A DNA stretch of 64,000 bases from Streptococcus suis (GTDB lineage: Bacteria > Bacillota > Bacilli > Lactobacillales > Streptococcaceae). Below the pieces are notes generated by a model. It had not been told where the DNA came from. It saw only the letters and a program-made list of their open reading frames with translations, and made no database searches. Both the position numbers and the translations under genes were made by a program. This document shows, in pieces, positions 20,301 through 26,944 of the stretch; positions within the stretch are counted from its first letter, which is position 1, and every line of letters starts with the position of its first letter. The DNA is taken from the NCBI RefSeq assembly GCF_016775005.1, contig NZ_JAEUXI010000001.1, positions 124,001 to 188,000 on the forward strand. The letters are read 5' to 3'.

Positions 20301-22537
20301 GGAGTATAAATATGTGTTGTTGTAGTGATTGTCTGAGCGTTGTTATTCAAACTGATAGTGTGAAGCATACCCTTCCAAGCAGCTGGACGAACGCCAAGTC
20401 CACCATTCTCAGTACCTGTATCAACTGTCCCAGTATTATCACGCATGTCATACTCAAATGTTACACGCGCTGGATTACCTACTGAATTAGGACGGAAACG
20501 AATAAAGGCTAATGTGCCATCTTGTTTCTCATTAAATTTAACATGGAACCATTGGCTTGTTGAAGTCAACTTGCTGAAATCTAGTTCCGCTGGATCAGTA
20601 ATCAAGGTACCACGTACAGGAGTAGGTTGTTTATCAGGTTCTTGATTTGGATAAATTTTCTCTGTTGAAGCATCCACCCAGTAAACTTCATAACCAGAGT
20701 TTAAAAGACCTGCAAATGGCTTCAAGTTAGTATTGGTAGACCCAATAGGCATGTTATCTGTCTCAAGAATTGGTAAGAAACCATCGAGATTGGCATCTGT
20801 ATAACTTTGTGTTCCAGTATAGTTTGGATCTGCTACATAGTAGGTTTTCTTGATAGTTCCATCTGTACCTACAGCTTCAACAATTGTCTTAAATTGTACA
20901 GCATTAGTCCCGAAACGAGTAACTTCTACATATGGCTCTGATGGCACCAAAACAACATTAGAGGTTGTTGTTGTAGTTTCTTTATATGTATAACCCGCAA
21001 ATTCACGTTTTTCAGATGGAGTTGTATTCAAGTCTGGAGTTGTTAAGACAGTATAGGTCGCTAATTGTTGACCATCTTCAGTCTTGTAGACAGTTGTGTT
21101 AGTGATTGGACGGGTCAACTTTTGACTGACAGCACTCATAGTATTGTAAGCCCATTGAATACGAATGACACCAAACATATCTTCTGAATCATAGTCTGGA
21201 TCATAAGTATAGACAAATGGATAACCTGCACCATGTGAAGTCTTATAGTAGTCAAATTCTACGGCGGTATTTGGCTCAACTTCTTTCGTTTCTACAACTG
21301 TACCGTCACTTGCAACCAATTCAACCAAAAGTTTTCCGTAAAGATTACTTGGTTTAACAGAAGTACGGAAGTATGCACCACCTGTTGATTTCCCTCCATT
21401 TTCTTTGAAAGGTGAATATACAGGTGCAACAGCATCAAAATAGGCAACTGGAGTGTATTGGACTGTTAAGTAATCTGCATTTTCAGTTGGTTTAAGTGTT
21501 CCACTCACTTTAGAAGTAACACTAGCTCCGTTTGGATCTGACATGTCAGGAGTTGCTGTTGTTCCTGTTTCAATTAACACACCTTCAGCATCACCAATGT
21601 TTTGCAAATTTGTAGATGTAGTTGCAAGCACAACTTGGATATCTTCTGTACCTAAGTATTTACGCAATTCCAATGCAAGTGCTTCTACACTAGAACGAAC
21701 TGTATCGATTTGAGCATTCACTGCATCCAAAGTAGCTGCTGAATCATTCAATACTTGAGTTGATTCTGTAGCAACCAATTGAGTTGCAGCTGCAGCTGCA
21801 GCCAATGCAGATGTATCTGCAGATGAATCCGCAGCAACAAGGCGATTTCCTTCAGTAGCAAGTACTTCTGCTTCAGAGATAACTTGCTCAAGAACTACTT
21901 TTGCTTCTTCAACTGTTGTTGGAACAGCTGGTGTTACTGTAGCGACTTCAGTTGTTGCTGGAGTTTCTGTAGTTGTTTCAGTAGCTGCTACTGCCTCAGC
22001 AGGAGCAACTTCTGTTTTTTCTGTTGCTACAGGAGCAACTGTCACAGTAATGATGTTTTCCCCGTTTTCAGTTACTGTTTGTGTAACTGTAGCTGCTTGA
22101 TCCGCTGCCAATTCATAGCCAGCAGGAACTGCAGCATTTACTGTAACGTCAGTTGATGCAAGCGCATCAGTTGTTGTAACAGATGCTGAAGCAACTGTAG
22201 CATTTACCAAGCTACCGTCTGCCAAAACATACTGAACAATATAAGATACTTCAACAGTACGTTCAGTTGCTGTGCTAGTTGAAGTTTCAGTTGCTGTTAC
22301 TGCTTCTGTTGAAGCCGCAACACCTGTAGATGATGCTACTACCTCTGTACTAGTCGAACTTTGTACTGTAGTAGCTGCTGATGAATCGGCTGTTACTTCC
22401 TCAGCTTTTACTGCTTGTGCTCCGGTTGCCAAAGACAAACCAAGCAAAACACTCGCTGCGCCAAAATGATATTTGCGGATTGAGAAATGTTGTCTCATTC
22501 CATACCAATTGAATTTTTTCTTATTGGTTTTGCGCAT
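14369..22537 (-). CDS. Giant YSIRK/LPXTG surface protein with MucBP-like repeats
   Basis: A 2,722-residue wall-anchored protein. The YSIRK-type signal is near residues 15-45 (RQHFSIRKYHFGAASVLLGL). An Ala/Thr/Val-rich segment follows to about residue 260. A non-repeated region to about 980 contains adhesin-like beta segments (for example GGAYFRTSVKPSNLYGKLLV) and an NWxP-poor Ig-like stretch. Sixteen MucBP-like repeats of about 78 residues come next, two of them preceded by Pro-rich linkers. Three 55-residue repeats (KKVVTNHVDENGNPIAPQEE) and a Pro/Gly wall-spanning tail follow, then the sorting signal LPSTGE, a hydrophobic helix and KRRRKED. ATG at 22537 follows GGGGGG; a TTG four codons upstream is less likely. 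The probable role is adhesion to mucin or host glycans (family inference). Confidence 0.93.
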   Translation of the reverse strand: MRKTNKKKFNWYGMRQHFSIRKYHFGAASVLLGLSLATGAQAVKAEEVTADSSAATTVQSSTSTEVVASSTGVAASTEAVTATETSTSTATERTVEVSYIVQYVLADGSLVNATVASASVTTTDALASTDVTVNAAVPAGYELAADQAATVTQTVTENGENIITVTVAPVATEKTEVAPAEAVAATETTTETPATTEVATVTPAVPTTVEEAKVVLEQVISEAEVLATEGNRLVAADSSADTSALAAAAAATQLVATESTQVLNDSAATLDAVNAQIDTVRSSVEALALELRKYLGTEDIQVVLATTSTNLQNIGDAEGVLIETGTTATPDMSDPNGASVTSKVSGTLKPTENADYLTVQYTPVAYFDAVAPVYSPFKENGGKSTGGAYFRTSVKPSNLYGKLLVELVASDGTVVETKEVEPNTAVEFDYYKTSHGAGYPFVYTYDPDYDSEDMFGVIRIQWAYNTMSAVSQKLTRPITNTTVYKTEDGQQLATYTVLTTPDLNTTPSEKREFAGYTYKETTTTTSNVVLVPSEPYVEVTRFGTNAVQFKTIVEAVGTDGTIKKTYYVADPNYTGTQSYTDANLDGFLPILETDNMPIGSTNTNLKPFAGLLNSGYEVYWVDASTEKIYPNQEPDKQPTPVRGTLITDPAELDFSKLTSTSQWFHVKFNEKQDGTLAFIRFRPNSVGNPARVTFEYDMRDNTGTVDTGTENGGLGVRPAAWKGMLHTISLNNNAQTITTTTHIYTPVPQEAIIRYQVEGATDYLEDSGTLTGNPGTDITYSTEDTINKYKKLGYELVSDNFTTAAGQDYDYDTTVKQEFLVVIKPRVVDVPKTAVPGEPVDPTDPNSPVWPATVQNLETTQEVTRTVEYKYEDGTPVRVDAAGNVLPKDSTEGTPLVKTETVTFTRPAQVNLVTGEVTYGEWAADTTATLSGNQIPAITDYTATRTTLEGVDAPMSETVIPKTVAATDADINEVVYYTPNPKYGDVVVNYVNTDGKVIATPVVDTNDALVGTDYSTADQVPEKIVEDATGDVYYYKEIKPEDAAKETGTVVEGTTEVTYVYEKAGDVVIKYVDVNGTELKAPVADTTDGKPGSDYNTAEGTEKPATITTADGKVYALVPAGDYPVGTVAADSNLASGATPTGTVEAGVTKEVTYVYQEVKSDVVVEYYDTEGNVIAKTVTDTNDASVGTVYNTDEDNRPETITAEDGTVYYYKEVKDTSAPTTGKVAETTTTVQYVYEKAGNVVVNYIAEDGTVIKQPVNDETNAKPGTEYNTTDNKPTTITTEDGKTYELIPTATIGNETGNVEAGKTTEVTYVYKEVKGSVVVNYVTTDGTVLQAPVTDTPETSTGTPYDTTDVKPETITTADGKTYKLVPALTKGSETGDVVPGVTEVTYVYEEVKGDVVVNYVNTDGKVIATPVVDTKTTSTGTAYDTTDNKPEKIVEDSTGDVYYYKEVQAGSNETGTVVEGTTEVTYVYEKAGNVVVNYTLADGTVIKSPVNDETNAAPGKEYNTTDNKPETITTEDGKTYKLVPSATIGNENGTVEAGKTTEVTYIYEEVKGNVVVEYYNTAGEKIATDVEDTPASSTGTAYSTLDNKPETITAADGTVYYYKEVKADSAAETGDVVEGTTTVKYVYEQAGNVVVNYVTEDGTVIKTPVNDETNAKPGTEYNTTDNKPTTITTEDGKTYELIPTATVGTENGTVEAGKTTEVTYVYKEVKGSVVVNYVTTDGTVIQAPVTDTPETSTGTPYDTTDVKPETITTADGKTYKLVPSLTKGSETGDVVPGVTEVTYVYEEVKGDVVVNYVNTAGEVIAPQVVDTKTTSTGTAYDTTDNKPAKITATDGTVYYYKEVDATSATETGKVVEGTTEITYVYEPAGSVTVNYVTTDGTVIKSPVKDEENAEPGKTYSTEDNKPTTITTEDGKTYKLVPSATTGDENGTVTSGEDKQVTYVYEEVKGSVVVNYIDTEGNVIKAPVTDTPSTSTGTAYDTTDNKPTTITTEDGTTYELVPVLTKGSENGTVVEGETVVTYVYRKVVTPTPDVKTGSVVIRYVEAGNESNVLKDPVLDENAVATGTKYDTTDEGDKPTEIVKDGVRYVLVPSKTTAVDPNGNVVTETGEVAEGTTVITYKYQKVANWIPQIPATPENPTPVNPVIPYPFDPTNPDKPVDPTTPGTNGEVPSIPHVPGFTPVDPKTNEPLKPVDPNDPGKGYVPPTPDETGKDTPIPYVQNGNVVVNYVTEDGTVIKTPVQDETNAPAGKSYDTTDNKPTEIVTEDGSRYVLIPSKTIGTENGTVEGGKTTEITYVYKKVANWIPEIPSTPENPTPVNPVIPYPFDPTNPDKPIDPTTPGTNGEVPSIPHVPGYTPVDPKDNTPLKPVDPNDPGKGYVPPTPDETGKDTPIPYVQNGNVVVNYVTEDGTVIKTPVQDETNAPAGKSYDTTDNKPNTITTEDGTTYELVRVDGSETGTVVGGKTTEVTYVYRKVETPAKKVVTNHVDENGNPIAPQEEGTTPNKSIPGYEFTGKTVTDPDGNTTHIYRKVETPAKKVVTNHVDEQGNPIAPQEEGTTPNKSIPGYEFTGKTVTDPDGNTTHIYRKVETPAKKVVTNHVDENGNPIAPQEEGTTPNKSIPGYEYTGKTITLPNGDTIHVYRKIPTNPTNPVTPQPGTPEPGTPNPGTPKPTPGVPGSSRQTAQLPSTGETSTTAASTLGLGLLAGALVLAGKRRRKED
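14598..15089 (-). repeat. Three tandem 55-residue repeats
   Basis: Three in-frame copies starting KKVVTNHVDENGNPIAPQEE. The first two are almost identical in protein and DNA; the third diverges at its end (YEYTGKTITLPNGDTIHVYR). They lie between the last MucBP repeat and the Pro-rich wall segment. Confidence 0.9.
15090..19588 (-). repeat. Sixteen MucBP-like repeats with two Pro-rich linkers
   Basis: Repeat units of about 78 residues, each starting G[NDS]VVVNY and ending TEVTYVYEE/K. Fourteen run in tandem from 19588 to about 16150. Each of the last two units is preceded by an almost identical linker of about 95 residues (ANWIPQIPATPENPTPVNPV and onward). Units 4-8 match units 9-13 in order, showing a five-unit higher-order repeat. 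Confidence 0.88.
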
Positions 22538-22967
22538 ATGTCCCCCCAAAAATATAAATGCTCAAACTTCTTCATTTGCCATATAATTTACTTTTTAGAC
22601 AAGATTCAAAATTTGTCACCTATATTTTAACCCTTAAATAGGAAAATTACAAATGTTTTTACTCAAAAACTAGGAAAATTTTACAAAAAATTTAGATTAT
22701 CATCCAAATTTTGCATCTAATTTTCGTGAATAAATATTAATATTATGTATTTTAAAAACAAAAATTGTATTAATATCGTTTTTAAATCTTATTTCTATCG
22801 AATTTCATTACTTTTTTGCATATTATCACAAATAATATATAGAACATTAACTTGATACATGAAATATTTTCATATGTGTAATTTCTCTGTTTTTTTTACA
22901 AGAGTCGATTTGTAAAAGCTAACATGTTTTTCTATTTGTTTTCTCTTCATCTCGGGCTTATAGAAAG
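22538..22967. other. AT-rich upstream region of the giant surface protein gene
   Basis: No gene is seen. Only weak promoter candidates for the minus-strand gene are present, for example TTGAAT with an ATTATAT-type -10 about 60 bases before ATG. The remainder is very AT-rich, with no clear inverted repeat. Its length and composition would suit binding of a regulator, but no known site is recognised. Confidence 0.4.
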
Positions 22968-22969
22968 AC

Positions 22970-23001
22970 AAAAAAAGAGGAAATACTTTATCCTCTTTTT
23001 T
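22970..23001 (-). terminator. Terminator of pcrA
   Basis: Minus strand: AAAAAAGAGGA, nine-base loop, TCCTCTTTTTTT. It ends just before the pcrA stop codon on the plus-strand scale. Confidence 0.85.
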
Positions 23002-23005
23002 GAAT

Positions 23006-25276
23006 CTATTCCTTCTCAATCGGTGCCAAACTAGCCAAGACTTTTTTGAGACCCATTTCTGGGAAGTTGATTTTGAGTTCTTGATTGGTTCCTGTGCCTG
23101 ATACTTCTAGAACTGTTCCTCTGCCCCACTTTTTATGTAGAGCAATATCGCCAACTGACCAATCAGTGGTTTTGCCAGTGCTAGTATTTCCAAATGGGAG
23201 GTTGCCTCCCAATCCTCGGCTGGGTTGAACAGAGGATTTACGACTTTGGAGTGCCTGCTGCAAGCTCATACCTTGGCCAAACTGAGTCGCTCTGCCATTG
23301 ACATAGGAAGCCTTAAAGCTGGTATTGGCAGGGCGGGCAAGACCTTGATAGTTGAGGAGGTCGCTGGAAATCTCCCGAATGAAACGGCTAGGTTGGTTGT
23401 AGTTGGTCCGACCAAAGAGCAGGCGGGAGTTGGCATTGGTCAAATAGAGGATCTGCTCAGCACGGGTGATACCCACGTAGGCCAGACGGCGTTCCTCCTC
23501 CAACTCCGCTTCTTCCTCGGAAGCACGGCTGAGCGGGAAGACATTTTCCTCCATGCCAATCAGGAAGACAACTGGGAACTCCAAGCCCTTGGCAGCGTGG
23601 AGTGTCATGAGAGTGACCTCAGATGCCTCGCGGCTGTCATCGTCCGTGTCGGCAATCAAGGCCAGGTCATTGAGGAAGCGGCTGAGGGTTTCAAGTCCTG
23701 TTTCCTCCTCCTCGCTCCCCTTTTCATCGAAGTTTTTGGTCACAGACAGGAATTCCTGAATGTTCTCGATGCGGGCATTGGCCTCAATGGTGCCTTGGAT
23801 AGCAAGGGCGTTGAGGTAGCCAGACTGGTTGAGAACTTCTTCGACCAACTCTGTCACAGTCAAGCTATCTAGGCGATCTCGCAGGTTGTAAATCAAAGTT
23901 GAAAAATCCCAAACTGCCTGAGCAGCCTTGCCCTTAATGCCAGATAACATGATGTGCTGGCTGGCTTCGAGCAGGGACATGTCCTGCATGGTCGCAAAGT
24001 CACGGATTTTATCAACCGTGCCAGGCCCCACTCCCCGTTTTGGCTCGTTGACCACACGTTCAAAGGAGATATTGTCAAACGGGTTGGCAATGAGATTGAG
24101 GTAGGAAATGACGTCGCGGATTTCCTTACGGCTGTAGAACTTGGTGCCGCCGACCATGGTGTAAGGAATATTGGACTTGAGCAGGGCTTCCTCGATAGTA
24201 CGGGACTGGGCATTGGTCCGATAGAGAACGGCGAAGTCCTTATAGGTCTTGCCTGACCGCACCAGCTGGTCAATCTGACCGGCTACATAAATAGCCTCGT
24301 CATTTTCATCACTGGCTTTGTAGTAAGTAATCTTCTCGCCTTCATCATTCTGGGTCCAGAGTTTCTTAGGGCGGCGGTTGCGGTTGTTTTCGATAACTTC
24401 ATTGGCCGCCTGCAAGACTGTCTTGGTGGAGCGGTAGTTCTCCTCCAAGAGCACGACCTTGCTCTCAGGATAGTCCTTTTCAAAGTCCAGGATATTCTGC
24501 ATATCCGCCCCGCGCCAGCCGTAGATAGACTGGTCCGCATCACCGACCACGCAGATATTCTTGAAACGCGATGCCAGCAACTTGACCAATTGGTACTGGG
24601 CATGGTTGGTATCCTGATACTCATCGACATGGATGTACTGGTACTTCTGCTGGTAATAGGTCAGGACCTCTGGATTTTGGTCAAAAAGGCGGAGCGTCAA
24701 CATGATCAAATCATCAAAGTCAACGGCCTCTGACTGCCGCAGTTCCTTCTGGTAAGCCTTGTAGCATTTTGCGACAATCTGCGTGTAAAGGTCGCCCGCT
24801 TGGGCTTCGTAAACTACATCGTCAATCAAGTCGTTCTTGGCATTGGATATGGTGGCCAAAATGGTCCGTTCGCTCCATTTTTTAGGGTCCAAGTTGAGTT
24901 GTTTGAGGATACGTTTCATCAGTGTCCGTTGCTCACCTGGGTCCACAATGGTGAAGTTGCGGTTGTAGCCGATATGATCGGCATCTCGACGTAAAATGCG
25001 GACACACATGGAGTGGAAGGTCGCAATCAAGCTATCCTGAGTTGCTGGATTGAGGGCATAGGCTCGCTCCTTCATCTCACGCGCCGCTTTGTTGGTAAAG
25101 GTAATGGCCAGGATATTCCATGGGTTGACCATTTTTTCATCAATCAAATAAGCGATACGGTGGGTCAAGACACGAGTCTTGCCCGAGCCAGCACCTGCCA
25201 TAATCAATAGCGGACCTTCCGTCGTCTGTACCGCTTCTGCCTGTCTGTCATTCATTCCGTTTAATAAAGGGTTCAT
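23006..25276 (-). CDS. pcrA: ATP-dependent DNA helicase PcrA
   Basis: A 756-residue UvrD/Rep family helicase that unwinds 3' to 5' in excision repair and plasmid replication and removes RecA from DNA. Motifs in order: LLIMAGAGSGKTRVL (Walker A), ITFTNKAAREMKER (Ia), HVDEYQDTNHAQY (II), VVGDADQSIYGWRGAD (III), LEENYRSTK (IV), LMTLHAAKGLEF (V) and LAYVGITRAEQ (VI). The C-terminal Tudor-like piece is present (GDIALHKKWGRGTVLEV). ATG at 25276 lies about 30 bases after TGGTATAAT. Monocistronic, with its own terminator. Confidence 0.97.
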   Translation of the reverse strand: MNPLLNGMNDRQAEAVQTTEGPLLIMAGAGSGKTRVLTHRIAYLIDEKMVNPWNILAITFTNKAAREMKERAYALNPATQDSLIATFHSMCVRILRRDADHIGYNRNFTIVDPGEQRTLMKRILKQLNLDPKKWSERTILATISNAKNDLIDDVVYEAQAGDLYTQIVAKCYKAYQKELRQSEAVDFDDLIMLTLRLFDQNPEVLTYYQQKYQYIHVDEYQDTNHAQYQLVKLLASRFKNICVVGDADQSIYGWRGADMQNILDFEKDYPESKVVLLEENYRSTKTVLQAANEVIENNRNRRPKKLWTQNDEGEKITYYKASDENDEAIYVAGQIDQLVRSGKTYKDFAVLYRTNAQSRTIEEALLKSNIPYTMVGGTKFYSRKEIRDVISYLNLIANPFDNISFERVVNEPKRGVGPGTVDKIRDFATMQDMSLLEASQHIMLSGIKGKAAQAVWDFSTLIYNLRDRLDSLTVTELVEEVLNQSGYLNALAIQGTIEANARIENIQEFLSVTKNFDEKGSEEEETGLETLSRFLNDLALIADTDDDSREASEVTLMTLHAAKGLEFPVVFLIGMEENVFPLSRASEEEAELEEERRLAYVGITRAEQILYLTNANSRLLFGRTNYNQPSRFIREISSDLLNYQGLARPANTSFKASYVNGRATQFGQGMSLQQALQSRKSSVQPSRGLGGNLPFGNTSTGKTTDWSVGDIALHKKWGRGTVLEVSGTGTNQELKINFPEMGLKKVLASLAPIEKE

Positions 25277-25363
25277 GTTCTCATACTCTCTCTAAAAAAT
25301 CATTCTCTCCATTATACCAAAAAATCTCTCAATAGGCAGTGGACAATGTGATAGACGCCAACT

Positions 25364-25395
25364 AAAAAAGCCCAGAGTCATCTCTGAGCTTTTGT
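25364..25395 (-). terminator. Terminator of nox
   Basis: Minus strand: AAAAGCTCAGAG, loop ATGA, CTCTGGGCTTTTTT, with one G-U-type pair. Confidence 0.85.
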
Positions 25396-25405
25396 ATTCA
25401 ATTAA

Positions 25406-26773
25406 TTATTCAGCACCCAAGGCAGCTACTGTGATGTAGTTGTATGGTTTGTTGAAGTGTGGCAAGAAGAACAAGTCTGTCAATGCCAATTTTTCAATTG
25501 TTACGCCTTCTTGGATTGCCAATGAGAAGAGGTGGATACCCAATGAGATATCTTCACGAGCAGCCATTTGTGCACCAAGGATACGACGTGAATCTTTATC
25601 GTAAACAATCTTGATTGTAACTGGGAAGTTACCATGCTCCATGAATTCTGGTTTTTGGTTGTCAGTTACTTCAGTAACAGCAGCGTTCAAACCAAGACGA
25701 GTAGCTTTTTCAAGTGTCAAACCAGTTGATACAAGGTTAAGACCGTAGATTGAGATACCGTTAGAACCTTGTACACCGATACCTTCAAGGTCAGTACCAC
25801 AAATGTTGTGAGCTGCTACGATACCAGTACGTACTGCGTTTGAAGCCAAAGCGATGTAGCTTGTGTCGCCAGTAGCGTTGTCATAGATAGTTGCACAGTC
25901 ACCGATAGCGTAAACGCCTGGGATTGAAGTTTCTTGGCGTTTGTTTACAAGGAAGGCACCATTGCGGAAGCGCTCGATTCCTTCGCCTGCAAATGCAGTG
26001 TTTGGACGGAAACCAACAGCCAAGATAACCATGTCAACATCGTATTCGTTCTTATCAGTGATGATTTTCTCAACTTTGCCATCACCAGCAACTTCTTGAA
26101 CAGTTTCACCAAAGGCAAGTTTGATACCGTTGTCTTCCATGTTTTTAGCCATAAGGTCTGACAAGTCGCGGTCATAGTAACCAGCCAAACATGTATCTAC
26201 AACGTCGATAAGGATAACTTCTTTACCTTTACGTTGGAATGCTTCTGCAAGCTCAACACCGATGTAACCAGCACCAACTACTGCTACGCGGTTGATGTCT
26301 TTGTTTTTCAATTTTTCAATAACATCTGCTGAGTTTTGGTACAATTTAACGAATTGCAAGTTTTCAAGAGTTGCTTCAAATTCAAGAGAACCTTCTTTGA
26401 TTGCAGCACCTTTGATTGGTGGCAAGATTGGTTGTGAACCTGTAGCGAAAAGAAGTTTGTCATAAGCTTCAACGTGCTCTTGGCCGTTTACAAGTGCAGT
26501 AACTGTTTTTGCTTCGTAGTCGATAGCTGTAACAGGTGACTCCATGTACACTTTAGCGCCAAGGCTTTCCAATTGTTCTTTATCTGAGTAGAAAAGTCCT
26601 TCTGGACCAGCAATTTGCTCACCAATCCACAAAGCCATACCACAACCCAAGAATGAGATGTTTGAGTTTTGGTCAAATACAACGATTTCGTTTTCTTGAC
26701 CATAATTTGTCAACATAGTTTTGATTGCGGCAGTACCTGCGTGGTTAGCACCGACAACAACGATTTTAGACAT
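25406..26773 (-). CDS. nox: NADH oxidase, water-forming
   Basis: A 455-residue FAD disulfide reductase family enzyme that reduces O2 to water with NADH and regenerates NAD+ in aerobic lactic acid bacteria. FAD site [13 protein letters not shown] at the N-terminus, single redox cysteine C44 in [16 protein letters not shown] site [18 protein letters not shown] in the middle, second FAD segment [11 protein letters not shown], and the dimerisation domain at the C-terminus. CoA-disulfide reductase is the main alternative, but the sequence fits streptococcal Nox. Transcribed alone from a strong promoter. Confidence 0.94.
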   Translation of the reverse strand: MSKIVVVGANHAGTAAIKTMLTNYGQENEIVVFDQNSNISFLGCGMALWIGEQIAGPEGLFYSDKEQLESLGAKVYMESPVTAIDYEAKTVTALVNGQEHVEAYDKLLFATGSQPILPPIKGAAIKEGSLEFEATLENLQFVKLYQNSADVIEKLKNKDINRVAVVGAGYIGVELAEAFQRKGKEVILIDVVDTCLAGYYDRDLSDLMAKNMEDNGIKLAFGETVQEVAGDGKVEKIITDKNEYDVDMVILAVGFRPNTAFAGEGIERFRNGAFLVNKRQETSIPGVYAIGDCATIYDNATGDTSYIALASNAVRTGIVAAHNICGTDLEGIGVQGSNGISIYGLNLVSTGLTLEKATRLGLNAAVTEVTDNQKPEFMEHGNFPVTIKIVYDKDSRRILGAQMAAREDISLGIHLFSLAIQEGVTIEKLALTDLFFLPHFNKPYNYITVAALGAE

Positions 26774-26817
26774 AAGTAAAATCTCACTTTCAAAATAAAT
26801 ATTTTTTTACATCATCC

Positions 26818-26846
26818 ATTATACTGGATTTTGATACCGATTTCAA
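26818..26846 (-). promoter_or_regulatory. Promoter of nox
   Basis: TTGAAA at 26846-26841, 17-nt spacer, TATAAT at 26823-26818. The predicted leader is about 38 bases, with only GAAAGTGAG before ATG. Confidence 0.8.
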
Positions 26847-26944
26847 AATTTACGCTCAAATTTTCACAATTTTTTTCTTTGGGCTGATTTTCCTTTTTTC
26901 ATAAAGCGAGTTAACAGCCTGTTTATCAAGGGGTTAGCCTGATT

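Noticed and set aside
26847..26944. Possible Rex site upstream of nox
   Set aside because: Only one half-site (TTGTGAAA) is visible without a matching inverted half, and it lies far from the -10.
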